From an uncultured Lachnospiraceae bacterium (GTDB lineage: Bacteria; Bacillota; Clostridia; Lachnospirales; Lachnospiraceae), in NCBI GenBank assembly GCA_902780405.1, contig CACZFI010000001.1, forward strand, positions 1-64,000: a stretch of 64,000 nt of DNA, given 5' to 3'. The translations under genes and the position numbers were made by a program. Of this stretch, positions 9,180 to 17,908 are shown one piece after another (position 1 is the first letter of the stretch; each line of letters starts with the position of its first letter). The notes under the pieces are model-generated. The model was not told the origin of the DNA, searched no databases, and saw only the letters and a list, made by a program, of their open reading frames with translations.

Positions 9180-10089
9180 CGTTGAACAAATCGAAAACAT
9201 CATTTACCCTTATATGCCCGATTCTATGGGAGAGCAAAAGAATGTCATCGAGGCTATGAATTATGCATTTATGGCTGGGGGCAAGAGACTTCGCCCGATG
9301 CTGGTCCGCCTTGCGTACGACCTCTTTGCCGAGGAGACCATCGGTTTCTCCATCGGTGATGACGGACTGTTCGGCGGAACGGCAGTGGATTGCTTTATGG
9401 CGGCGATCGAGATGATCCACAGCTATTCACTGATCCATGATGACCTTCCGGCTCTGGACAATGACGATCTCCGAAGAGGAAAGCCCACCGTGCATGTAAA
9501 GTTCGGTGAGCCGATGGGTATCCTTGCGGGAGACGGACTGTTGAACTACGCATATGAGACGGCGGCGAAGGCCTTTCGTATTTCTCCGGGAGATATCCGG
9601 ATTGAGAAGGCGTTTATGATCCTGACCAGAAAGCCCGGCATCACAGGTATGATCGGCGGTCAGACCCTGGACGTGTTAAAGACGGGACAGCCGCTTACCG
9701 AAGATGAGATGCTTTACATCTATGAGAATAAAACCGCAGCTTTGATCGAGTGCGCCCTGATGTGCGGTGCAACCCTTGCGGGTGCAGGTAACATTGTGGT
9801 TGACGCTCTTGAGCAGGCGGGCAAGAATATCGGGCTGGCCTTCCAGATCACGGACGATATCCTGGATGTGACCGGCGATGAGCGGATCATCGGAAAGCCG
9901 CTTCACTCCGACGAAAAGAACAATAAAACCACCTATGTAACGCTGCATGGTATCGAAGCAGCCAAGAAGGCAGCGGATGATCATTTGAAACTTGCAGAGT
10001 CCATCGTTGCGGGCCTTTCCGTGAAGGATGAGGACGCAAGAGCGGATTTGATTGAAATTATAAAGAAACTGGGACAAAGAGACAAATAA
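9169..10089 (+). CDS. ispA: polyprenyl (farnesyl/geranyl) diphosphate synthase
   Basis: Condenses isopentenyl and allylic diphosphates into geranyl/farnesyl diphosphate for quinone-independent lipid carriers and wall synthesis. The first aspartate-rich motif (DDLPALDND, near residue 90) and the second (DDILDVTGDE, near 228) are intact, and GQTLDV is present. The product is 306 residues. I chose the ATG at 9169, inside the end of xseB, because a strong AGGAGATGGAGG lies upstream and the protein then begins with the family's usual helix. It lies immediately before dxs, so isoprenoid precursor supply and chain elongation are co-expressed. Confidence 0.94.
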   Translation: MKYSVEQIENIIYPYMPDSMGEQKNVIEAMNYAFMAGGKRLRPMLVRLAYDLFAEETIGFSIGDDGLFGGTAVDCFMAAIEMIHSYSLIHDDLPALDNDDLRRGKPTVHVKFGEPMGILAGDGLLNYAYETAAKAFRISPGDIRIEKAFMILTRKPGITGMIGGQTLDVLKTGQPLTEDEMLYIYENKTAALIECALMCGATLAGAGNIVVDALEQAGKNIGLAFQITDDILDVTGDERIIGKPLHSDEKNNKTTYVTLHGIEAAKKAADDHLKLAESIVAGLSVKDEDARADLIEIIKKLGQRDK

Positions 10090-10090
10090 C

Positions 10091-11956
10091 ATGAGTTTAC
10101 TTGATCTGATCAGGGAACCGAATGACATAAAGAGTATCGAGAAAGAGGACTATGCGGAACTTGCCGCTGAGATCCGTGCATTTTTGATTGCACACGTATC
10201 GGAAAAAGGCGGTCATCTTGCGTCCAATCTCGGGGCGGTAGAGCTTACGATGGCGCTTCATCTTGCGATGGAGTTTCCCGAGGATAAACTGATCTTCGAT
10301 GTCGGCCATCAGGCCTACACACATAAGCTTCTGACGGGCAGGAAGGAAGAATTCCTTCATCTGCGCGAGATGGACGGTATGAGCGGATTTCCGAAGCGCG
10401 CAGAAAGCGATTGCGATGCGTTTGACACCGGACACAGTTCCACATCCATCTCGGCTGCCATGGGATACGCCGTAGCCAGAGATTTAAGGGGAAGCGAAGA
10501 GCGGATCGCCTGTGTGATCGGTGACGGTTCCATGACGGGCGGAGAAGCCTACGAGGCGATCAACAGCCTTGCACAGGTAAAATCCGGCTGCGTCATTGTG
10601 TTAAACGACAATGAAATGTCCATCAACAAGAATGTGGGCGGACTGTCAAAATACTTAAACAGTTTTCGTGTCAGCTCTGCGTACAATGATCTAAAATCCG
10701 GCGTGGAGAATTCGCTTCTTGCCACACGGACGGGCGAGAAGGTGGCGCGTACCATCAAGCGCTCCAAGGACAATATCAAACAGTTTCTGGTGCCTGGCAG
10801 TTTCTTTGAGGAATTGGGCATCACTTATGTGGGTCCCATCGACGGACATGATATCCAGCAGATGGTAAGCACATTCAGAAAAGCATTTAAACTGAACAAA
10901 CCGATCCTGATCCATGTCAAGACCAAGAAGGGCAAGGGCTATCGCCATGCCGAGCGTCATCCGGATTATTTTCACGGTATCGCGCCCTTTGATGTTGATA
11001 CGGGCAAGATCTTAACAGCGAAAAAACATCACACCTATACGGATATCTTCGGAAAGCATTTGGTGACACTTGCGGAAAAAGATGAGCGGATCGTTGCAAT
11101 CACTGCGGCTATGGCCATCGGTACGGGACTGAATCGCTTTGAATCGGAATTCCCGGAGAGATTTTTTGATGTCGGAATTGCGGAGCAGCACGCGGTCACT
11201 TACGCGGCGGGACTTGCCTGCAGCGGATATGTGCCCGTGGTAGCGGTGTATTCTTCCTTCCTGCAGCGTGCATATGACCAGATCCTTCACGATGTGGCAC
11301 TTCAGAAGCTTCATGTGATCTTTGCGGTGGACAGATCCGGCATCGTGGGAAGAGACGGAGAGACACACCAGGGCATCTACGACACATCCTATCTGACGCA
11401 CATCCCCGGCATGACGGTCCTCGCACCGAAGAACCGGTATGAGTTGATGGATATGATGGATTACGCACTTTCCCTTACGGGACCGGTTGCGATCAAGTAC
11501 CCGAGAGGAGACGCCTACAAGGGTCTGTCGGAGGCTTCGGCACCGATCGAAGCAGGAAAGAGTGAGGTTGTAAAGCACGGATCGGACGTCTGCTTCTTCG
11601 TATGCGGACATATGATGGAAGAAGTCATGAAGGTATACGACCGCATGGAGTCCGAGGACAGTGCTCCGACGGTTGTAAATGTGAGATTCTTAAACTCCGT
11701 GGATACGGACCTTGCGCGGGAACTTGCCCGCGATCATCATACCTTTGTCACCGTTGAGGAAAACATCCGACGCGGCGGATACGGAGAGTTTTTCACCGCA
11801 GAGCTCTACCGTGCCGGTATCTTACGGGACGGGTTGCGCGTGGAAAACATCGCCATCGAGGAACCGATCGTCAAGCAGGGAGAGATCGGAGAACTGCGAC
11901 GCAAATTGGGACTCGACAGCGAGAGTATATATCAGAGGGTCAGTCATGAAAGATAA
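10091..11956 (+). CDS. dxs: 1-deoxy-D-xylulose-5-phosphate synthase
   Basis: First enzyme of the MEP isoprenoid pathway: thiamine-diphosphate-dependent condensation of pyruvate and glyceraldehyde 3-phosphate. The thiamine-binding GDGSMTGGEAYEA...NDNEMSI motif, the H-containing GHQAYTHK stretch and the transketolase pyrimidine-binding region (GIAEQHAVTYAAG; DRSGIVGRDGETHQG) are all present. The 621-residue length is normal. It starts one base after the ispA stop. Its last 11 bases overlap the start of tlyA in another frame. Confidence 0.98.
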   Translation: MSLLDLIREPNDIKSIEKEDYAELAAEIRAFLIAHVSEKGGHLASNLGAVELTMALHLAMEFPEDKLIFDVGHQAYTHKLLTGRKEEFLHLREMDGMSGFPKRAESDCDAFDTGHSSTSISAAMGYAVARDLRGSEERIACVIGDGSMTGGEAYEAINSLAQVKSGCVIVLNDNEMSINKNVGGLSKYLNSFRVSSAYNDLKSGVENSLLATRTGEKVARTIKRSKDNIKQFLVPGSFFEELGITYVGPIDGHDIQQMVSTFRKAFKLNKPILIHVKTKKGKGYRHAERHPDYFHGIAPFDVDTGKILTAKKHHTYTDIFGKHLVTLAEKDERIVAITAAMAIGTGLNRFESEFPERFFDVGIAEQHAVTYAAGLACSGYVPVVAVYSSFLQRAYDQILHDVALQKLHVIFAVDRSGIVGRDGETHQGIYDTSYLTHIPGMTVLAPKNRYELMDMMDYALSLTGPVAIKYPRGDAYKGLSEASAPIEAGKSEVVKHGSDVCFFVCGHMMEEVMKVYDRMESEDSAPTVVNVRFLNSVDTDLARELARDHHTFVTVEENIRRGGYGEFFTAELYRAGILRDGLRVENIAIEEPIVKQGEIGELRRKLGLDSESIYQRVSHER

Positions 11957-12761
11957 AAAACGACTGGACGTTTTGATGGTGGAGCGCGGGCTTGCACCAT
12001 CGAGGGAGAAGGCGAAAGCCATCCTGATGTCCGGCATCGTCTACGTGGACGGTGAAAAAGAAGATAAAGCGGGAACCAATGTCCCTTCCGATGCCGAAAT
12101 CGAAGTGAGGGGCAATACCCTTCCCTACGTAAGCAGAGGCGGATTGAAGCTTGAAAAGGCGATGAAGGAGTTTCCCATCACCATGGATGGAAAGATCTGT
12201 ATGGATATCGGATCTTCGACCGGCGGCTTCACAGACTGCATGCTGCAAAACGGAGCGTTCAAGGTGTATGCCGTGGACGTGGGGCACGGACAGCTGGCGT
12301 GGAAACTTCGAAATGACGAACGCGTAGTGGTGATGGAGAAGACCAATATCCGCTATGTGACACCTGAGGATATCGACGATGTCCTGGATTTTTGTTCCGT
12401 GGATGTCTCCTTTATCTCGCTGACCAAGGTGCTGCTTCCCGCAAAGCAGCTCTTAAAACCTGAAGGTCAGATTGTCTGCTTGATCAAACCGCAGTTTGAG
12501 GCCGGACCGGAGCAGGTGGGCAAGAAGGGCGTTGTGCGGGACCGCAAGGTTCATCAACAGGTAATTCATATGGTTGCGGATTATGCCCGCTCCATAGGAT
12601 TTTATACAGCAGGTCTTTCCTTTTCTCCCGTGAAGGGACCGGAAGGCAATATCGAATACCTGCTTTGGCTTGTGCAAGAGGAAGGTCTTGCCGTATCGAT
12701 CGACGTTGAGGCTGTGGTGACCGCGTCGCATGATACGCTTGACAAAGGAACAGAAACATGA
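11946..12761 (+). CDS. tlyA: TlyA-family rRNA methyltransferase
   Basis: Predicted 2'-O-methyltransferase of rRNA, historically called hemolysin A. An N-terminal S4 RNA-binding domain (about residues 5-65: LDVLMVERGLAPSREKAKA) is followed by an FtsJ-like SAM-dependent domain with the DIGSSTGGFTDCML motif and the VDVSFISL motif. I chose the ATG at 11946 inside the end of dxs, giving 271 residues, because this is where similarity to the S4 domain begins. It overlaps nadK by four bases (ATGA). Gene order matches other Clostridia. Confidence 0.95.
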   Translation: MKDKKRLDVLMVERGLAPSREKAKAILMSGIVYVDGEKEDKAGTNVPSDAEIEVRGNTLPYVSRGGLKLEKAMKEFPITMDGKICMDIGSSTGGFTDCMLQNGAFKVYAVDVGHGQLAWKLRNDERVVVMEKTNIRYVTPEDIDDVLDFCSVDVSFISLTKVLLPAKQLLKPEGQIVCLIKPQFEAGPEQVGKKGVVRDRKVHQQVIHMVADYARSIGFYTAGLSFSPVKGPEGNIEYLLWLVQEEGLAVSIDVEAVVTASHDTLDKGTET

Positions 12762-13594
12762 ACCGATTTTTGATCGTGACAAATGAAGAAAAAGATGAGG
12801 GACTTGTTACAAGTCGTGAGATCGCCGCATATCTTTCCGAGCGAGGGGCGTCTGTTTCCGTGATCGGAGATACGGACCGCGCGAAGGACGGAATGCTTAC
12901 CGATACATCCGCGGTGAAGGATGTACAGGCGGTGATCGTTCTGGGTGGAGACGGTACCATGCTCCGCGCGGTACACGGACTGGGTGTATACGGCATTCCC
13001 ATGATGGGGATCAATATGGGTACCCTCGGTTTTCTTACGGAGATTGAGAAAGGAAACTATCGGGAAGCCTGTGACAGGCTGCTTGCCGATGATTATAAGA
13101 TTGAAGAGCGCATGATGATAGAGGGTTCGGCGAAAGGATCCGTTTATCATGCTCTGAATGATGTTGTGGTGACACGCGCGGGATTCTCCCGTATCATTGC
13201 GGTGCATATTTATGTCAATGATCAGCTTCTCGAAACCTACGAGGCTGACGGCGTGATCGTGTCAACACCCACAGGGTCCACCGGATATAATCTGTCCGCG
13301 GGCGGACCGATCGTTACACCCAAAGGAAAAGCGATCGTGGTAACCCCGATCTCGCCGCATAAGCTGTCGGCCAAGAGCGTGGTGTTTGATGCTTCGGATA
13401 CCATTCGCCTCGAGATCGTTCGAAGAAGCCGGACACAGGATACGGAAGCGATTGTATCCTTTGACGGTGCGCCCGGTACGGATCTGTCCTGCGGGGATAC
13501 GATCTTTGTGCGTCGTTCCGACCGTATCGTACGGCTGATCAAAATGTCTGATATCAATTTCTACAGAGTTCTCCGGGATAAGATCGGTAACTAA
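12758..13594 (+). CDS. nadK: NAD kinase
   Basis: Phosphorylates NAD to NADP. The GGDGT motif (LGGDGTMLRAV), the GTLGFLTE stretch and the PTGSTGYNLSAGGPI signature are present. The length of 278 residues is normal. The start codon overlaps the tlyA stop (ATGA), so translation is probably coupled. In many Firmicutes argR lies between nadK and recN; here only 24 bases separate them. Confidence 0.97.
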   Translation: MNRFLIVTNEEKDEGLVTSREIAAYLSERGASVSVIGDTDRAKDGMLTDTSAVKDVQAVIVLGGDGTMLRAVHGLGVYGIPMMGINMGTLGFLTEIEKGNYREACDRLLADDYKIEERMMIEGSAKGSVYHALNDVVVTRAGFSRIIAVHIYVNDQLLETYEADGVIVSTPTGSTGYNLSAGGPIVTPKGKAIVVTPISPHKLSAKSVVFDASDTIRLEIVRRSRTQDTEAIVSFDGAPGTDLSCGDTIFVRRSDRIVRLIKMSDINFYRVLRDKIGN

Positions 13595-13618
13595 TTCATA
13601 AGAAATCGGAGTGATTCT

Positions 13619-15304
13619 ATGCTCACAAACATGCACATCAAAAACATCGTCCTGATCTCCGAAATCGATATTGATTTCGGACCGGGGCTGAATATTTTAA
13701 CCGGAGAGACCGGTGCCGGAAAGTCCATCGTGATCGGTGCCATCGGTATCTGCCTCGGCGGAAGATTCTCCAAAGAGCTTCTGCGCGATCCGGAACATGA
13801 CGGCTCCGTGGAACTCCTTTTTTCCGTGGAAGAAGATGCGGTATGGGAGAAGCTTTCAAAGCTCGGGATCGAACGCGATCCCGCCGGAGAGGTCTTGATT
13901 CAAAGAAAGCTTACGTCATCCGGACGTTCTACGGGCAGGATCAACGGGGAAACCGTGACGACTGCTATGCTGAAAGAGGCTGCAACGGTGCTTTTAAACC
14001 TTCATGCCCAGCACGAACAGCAGACGCTTTTGGTTCCGGCGGAACATATGGCGCTGCTCGATCGTTTCGGAGGAGAAGCGATCGCACGGCAAAAGCAGGA
14101 AGTGGCGGAATGCTATGACAGATACAGGAAACTGAGCGAAGAACTTGCGTCGCTTTCGGGAGATGCCGCAGAACGTATGAAACGTCTTGATTTTCTTGCT
14201 TATCAGATCGAGGAGATTCAAAACGCCAGACTGATGCCGGGAGAAGATGCAGAATTAGAGAAGTACTACAAAAAGGCGGCGAATGCGCAGGCCATCGAGG
14301 AGACTGCGGGCGAGATCCACGCGATCACCGGGTATGGTGACGGAAGGTCCGCAATGGAACAGATCGACCGTGCACTTGCATCCATGCGCCATCTGACGGG
14401 GCTTGATCCCGAGACATCGGGTATGTATGAGACCTTGGAGCAGGTATCTTCCCTGCTTTCGGATTTTGACCGCGAACTTACGGATTATGCGGATGCGTCC
14501 GCTTATGACAAAGAGGCCCTTGCCGAGACGGAGGCGAGACTCGATCTCGTCAATACACTGAAGGCAAAATACGGAAAGACCATCGAAGAGGTGCTTGATA
14601 CACTTGCCGACATGGAAGAGGAGCAGGAGAAGCTTTCCTCACATGATGAGAGCGTGGCAAGACTTAAAGAAGAACTTGGCAAGGAGGAGAAAAAACTTCT
14701 CTCACTTTGTGAAGTCCTTTCCGAAACAAGAAAGAAGCATGCGAAAAAGCTTACGGATATGATATCGGCTGCGCTGCTTGACTTAAACTTCAACGATGTC
14801 AGATTTGATATGGAGTTTGCAAGAACCGAACAGCCGACTGCATCGGGTTATGACAGGGCCTGCTTCATGATCTCCACGAATGTGGGAGAGGAGATGAGAC
14901 CCCTTTCCGAAGTGGCTTCCGGCGGAGAACTCTCGAGAGTGATGCTCGCCGTAAAATCCACGCTTGCGGATGTCGAGGAGACACCTTCCATGGTATTCGA
15001 TGAGATCGATGTGGGTATCAGCGGCGTGACCGCACAGAAGGTTGCGGAACGACTCTCTGTGCTGGCGAAGAAGGCACAGGTGATCTGTATTACACATCTG
15101 CCTCAGATTGCAGCCATGGCGGATCATCATTTTGTGATCGAGAAGGAAGTAAAGGACGAGCGTACCTATACCGAGATCAGAAAACTCTCGGAGGCGGATG
15201 TTATAGGAGAACTTGCAAGGATGCTGGCAGGTGCCGAGATCACGGAAAGCACGCTGGCTCACGCGAAGGAGATGAAAAACCAGGCGACGGAAAGGAAGAT
15301 GTGA
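13619..15304 (+). CDS. recN: DNA repair protein RecN
   Basis: SMC-like ATPase that acts early in double-strand break repair. Walker A (GETGAGKS), a central coiled-coil region, the ABC signature (SGGELSRVMLA) and Walker B (MVFDEIDVGISG) are all present in a 561-residue protein of normal length. CGGAGTGAT precedes the ATG. The next gene begins one base after its stop. Confidence 0.97.
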   Translation: MLTNMHIKNIVLISEIDIDFGPGLNILTGETGAGKSIVIGAIGICLGGRFSKELLRDPEHDGSVELLFSVEEDAVWEKLSKLGIERDPAGEVLIQRKLTSSGRSTGRINGETVTTAMLKEAATVLLNLHAQHEQQTLLVPAEHMALLDRFGGEAIARQKQEVAECYDRYRKLSEELASLSGDAAERMKRLDFLAYQIEEIQNARLMPGEDAELEKYYKKAANAQAIEETAGEIHAITGYGDGRSAMEQIDRALASMRHLTGLDPETSGMYETLEQVSSLLSDFDRELTDYADASAYDKEALAETEARLDLVNTLKAKYGKTIEEVLDTLADMEEEQEKLSSHDESVARLKEELGKEEKKLLSLCEVLSETRKKHAKKLTDMISAALLDLNFNDVRFDMEFARTEQPTASGYDRACFMISTNVGEEMRPLSEVASGGELSRVMLAVKSTLADVEETPSMVFDEIDVGISGVTAQKVAERLSVLAKKAQVICITHLPQIAAMADHHFVIEKEVKDERTYTEIRKLSEADVIGELARMLAGAEITESTLAHAKEMKNQATERKM

Positions 15305-15305
15305 G

Positions 15306-16271
15306 ATGGATCTTAAGGAACTGATAGAGTTTTGCAGAGATAAGAATCTCTATATTCAGACGCATAATTTTCCGGATCCGGATGCCATAGCTTCCGCATT
15401 CGGAGTGCAGAAGATCTTCGAACATTTTGGCGTGCCTTCAAAACTGTGCTACGTCGGAAGAATCGACCGTGTGAATACGAAGAAGATGACGGAACTGTGC
15501 AAAATTGATATTCTATCCTACGACGAATTGGAGGATTCGATGCAGGAGGATGATGTGATCATCTGTGTAGACTCTCAAAAGGGAGCCGGCAACATCCTGG
15601 ATTTAAAAGGACGGGAGATCGCCTGCATCGATCATCATCCCTATATCGAGGTGGAAGGCCTGCTGTTTCACGAAGTGCGAAGGGTGGGAGCCTGTGCAAC
15701 CATCGTTGCGGGATACTTCGAGGAATTCTCGATCGAACCGGACACCATCACAGCGACAGCGCTTTTATACGGCATCAAGAATGATACATTGAATTTTACC
15801 AGAGGTGTGCAGGAAGAGGATGTACACACCTTTGCATGGCTGCTTCCTCGTGTGGATCAGCAGATCCTTACGAAACTCGAACATGATTCGATGGAGTATG
15901 ACGATCTGCGGGCTTACGGTTCCGCGATTCAGAATATCAAAGTCTACGGCAATCTCGGTATTGCCATGATTCCCTTCTCCTGCCCGGATGCGCTGGTTGC
16001 GACCATATCCGATTTTATCCTTTCGCTGAATGCGGTGGAAGTGGCAGTGGTATATGCAAAGCGTGAGGACGGCATCAAGTTTTCGGCCCGATCGGAGGTG
16101 CCGGACAAGGTGAATGCAGGCGAGCTTCTTGCAAATGTGCTTGCGGGATACGGTGACGGCGGCGGACATGCCTTTATGGCAGGCGGCCTTATCCCTGCGA
16201 AAAATGTGGAAAAGCTCGGTAAGGCTCCGGATGAGAAACTGAGAGAACTGATTGTCGCAAAGTTGAAATAA
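15306..16271 (+). CDS. nrnA: DHH-family phosphoesterase (NrnA-like nanoRNase/pAp phosphatase)
   Basis: Predicted to degrade short oligoribonucleotides (and linear dinucleotides such as pGpG) and to dephosphorylate pAp. Motifs in order: HNFPDPDAIAS, the DSQ metal ligand, DHH (IDHHPY), and the DHHA1 GGGHAFMAGG signature near the C-terminus. The length of 321 residues fits NrnA. It is the last gene of the nusB operon. Given the GGDEF genes in the window, a pGpG-degrading role would be relevant, but this is inference. Confidence 0.88.
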   Translation: MDLKELIEFCRDKNLYIQTHNFPDPDAIASAFGVQKIFEHFGVPSKLCYVGRIDRVNTKKMTELCKIDILSYDELEDSMQEDDVIICVDSQKGAGNILDLKGREIACIDHHPYIEVEGLLFHEVRRVGACATIVAGYFEEFSIEPDTITATALLYGIKNDTLNFTRGVQEEDVHTFAWLLPRVDQQILTKLEHDSMEYDDLRAYGSAIQNIKVYGNLGIAMIPFSCPDALVATISDFILSLNAVEVAVVYAKREDGIKFSARSEVPDKVNAGELLANVLAGYGDGGGHAFMAGGLIPAKNVEKLGKAPDEKLRELIVAKLK

Positions 16272-16324
16272 AAAAAGATATGGGTGTCTGACCCCTGCGG
16301 GTGTCAGACACCATATCTTTTTTG
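16271..16324. terminator. bidirectional terminator
   Basis: A long stem (AGATATGG, then TGTCTGAC, pairing with GTCAGACACCATATCT) is flanked by A-tract and T-tract. It separates nrnA from the convergent lipoprotein gene. Confidence 0.92.
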
Positions 16325-16328
16325 ATGA

Positions 16329-17405
16329 TTATTTTAACTGTGACTTATCGAGCTCGTATACCATATCTGCGAAGATTTCCTGTGTCATGAAATCTCTGTA
16401 CATAACCTCGATGGGACTGTCGCTGCGAACCTTGTAGTTTACGGTTACAGTAGCGGTCTCGCCATCATCGATATCCTGATAGAGGGGAAGATCCTGCTGG
16501 GTCTTACCTTCGTCAGGTGAACCCTTGCCTGAAGAGGTGGTCTTCAAGGTGATACCATCCTGGAATACGAAGTTGGAGTTCATAGCGATCATGAACGGGT
16601 CGTCGGTCTTGCCTGTGTGGTTGGTAATCTCATAATCGATTGCAAGAACGGTGTGCTCAACAGTGTTCTTGTCTACATCGAGATCGGAACCGGTGTAGTA
16701 ACCTGAGATGCCGACGATCTTTACATCGAACTTGCCGTCAGGCTGAGAACCTTCGGGAAGGTTACCGGGGCCGTATGCGGGATCTGCGATCTTAGCGATC
16801 TCGAACTTCTCATGACGCATATCAGGCATATCCCATGTCGGGTCTACATCGAAATACTCATACTCGCCGCTTGATGCACCAACACCTACGGTGATGATTG
16901 CTGTGCTTCCCTTCTTGGCAGAGAACTCCTGCATGCCGTGGAAGGTAACACCCTTCTGGATGTAAAGCCAGATGTCGTCTGTGTGGTCCATGTTGTCATA
17001 ATCAGCGCTGGAAGAAGGATCTACCTTTAATTCCTCGCCGTCCTGGGTTGCTGTCCAGTAAGCAGAGTTGACAGTTGCAAATCTGTCACTGAGCATGGTG
17101 AAATCATAGTACACATTGAGGAGATCATACTCGTAATCATCTCCGGTGTCGAAGAACTCGTAACCTGTGATGGTGATCTCGAACTTACCGTCAAATGTGA
17201 ACTTGTCAGGTACATTGTACGCGGGACCTGCAGCAGACTCTGTGGTCGCCTCGGTTGCGCTTGCCACTTCCGTAGCAGCCTGTGTGTCGGCAGCAGTGGT
17301 AGCAGCGGTTGTCTCTTCCTCCTTGCTTCCGCAGCCGGTAAGGGATGCTGCAAGCATCAATCCTGCGGCGCAGAGGCTTAAGGACCTCTTAAAACTTTTT
17401 TTCAT
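16329..17405 (-). CDS. lipoprotein with two DUF5067-like domains
   Basis: Exported, membrane-anchored protein of unknown function. With the ATG at 17405 (GGAGGAG upstream) the protein has 358 residues and a clear lipoprotein signal: LAASLTGC with Cys25. A Thr/Ala/Glu-rich linker (about 26-62) leads to two similar domains. Each opens with a DGKF-E/D-hydrophobic pattern (DGKFEITITGYE and DGKFDVKIVGIS) and contains a Y-x-D/E-x-T strand (YYDFTMLSD; IDYEITNHTG). This matches DUF5067, an Ig-like domain of Firmicute lipoproteins. It is monocistronic, between two terminators. Confidence 0.82.
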   Translation of the reverse strand: MKKSFKRSLSLCAAGLMLAASLTGCGSKEEETTAATTAADTQAATEVASATEATTESAAGPAYNVPDKFTFDGKFEITITGYEFFDTGDDYEYDLLNVYYDFTMLSDRFATVNSAYWTATQDGEELKVDPSSSADYDNMDHTDDIWLYIQKGVTFHGMQEFSAKKGSTAIITVGVGASSGEYEYFDVDPTWDMPDMRHEKFEIAKIADPAYGPGNLPEGSQPDGKFDVKIVGISGYYTGSDLDVDKNTVEHTVLAIDYEITNHTGKTDDPFMIAMNSNFVFQDGITLKTTSSGKGSPDEGKTQQDLPLYQDIDDGETATVTVNYKVRSDSPIEVMYRDFMTQEIFADMVYELDKSQLK

Positions 17406-17515
17406 ACATTTCTCCTCCGTTTTTTGGGTCGCAGTGGACCGGTTTCGCCTGTATGTTAACACAAATCGTCCGGTCTGAAACCGCCCATACGGGTAGTGTG
17501 GGTAGGAGGCAACAA

Positions 17516-17545
17516 AAAAAGCGCTTACGCGCCTTTTTTGGAATA
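17516..17545 (-). terminator. terminator after the DUF6465 gene
   Basis: On the minus strand an A-tract and GGCGC pair with GCGCT and a T-tract around a GTAA loop, directly after the stop of the small gene at 17549. Confidence 0.75.
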
Positions 17546-17548
17546 CGC

Positions 17549-17749
17549 CTAGTCGACAGGAAAGCTGCCGTTTTCGTCATCACCCAGTACGTAGTATACC
17601 TGATTCTCCTCGGGCTTTACGTAAAGTGTAAGGTCCTTGATGTCGGAAGCCTTCTTGCCTGCGGCCTTCAGAGTTGCCTCAGCCTTGGCGAGAATGTCGG
17701 ACTCAAGAATCTGCTTGCCGTAATACTCGATATAAACGGTGGTTTTCAT
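17549..17749 (-). CDS. small DUF6465-like protein
   Basis: A 66-residue soluble protein with the pattern TVYIEYYGKQ, then a Lys/Ala-rich helix, then DIKDLTLYVKPEENQVYYV. I recognise it as the DUF6465 type common in Lachnospiraceae. Its function is unknown. GGAGG lies at good spacing before the ATG. It has its own promoter (17790-17818) and terminator, and is transcribed divergently from the acidic membrane protein gene. Confidence 0.8.
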   Translation of the reverse strand: MKTTVYIEYYGKQILESDILAKAEATLKAAGKKASDIKDLTLYVKPEENQVYYVLGDDENGSFPVD

Positions 17750-17789
17750 GGAATACCTCCTTCGATTTCCCCAAACAAGTTACATAAGT

Positions 17790-17818
17790 ATTATATTTCA
17801 AAAAGTACGTATTTGCAA
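17790..17818 (-). promoter_or_regulatory. sigma-A promoter of the DUF6465 gene
   Basis: On the minus strand TTGCAA (17813-17818), 17 bases, TATAAT (17790-17795). Confidence 0.8.
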
Positions 17819-17831
17819 TCCCGTTTTTTTC

Positions 17832-17860
17832 TTGTATCACGTGCGCTGTTGTGTTAAAAT
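17832..17860 (+). promoter_or_regulatory. sigma-A promoter of the acidic membrane protein/hisHF unit
   Basis: TTGTAT (17832-17837), 17 bases, TAAAAT (17855-17860). The divergent minus-strand promoter lies 14 bases away, so the two could affect each other. Confidence 0.65.
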
Positions 17861-17908
17861 TACTTATAATTATGTGAACTTTTATGTGTCCTATCACACG
17901 GAGGAATC

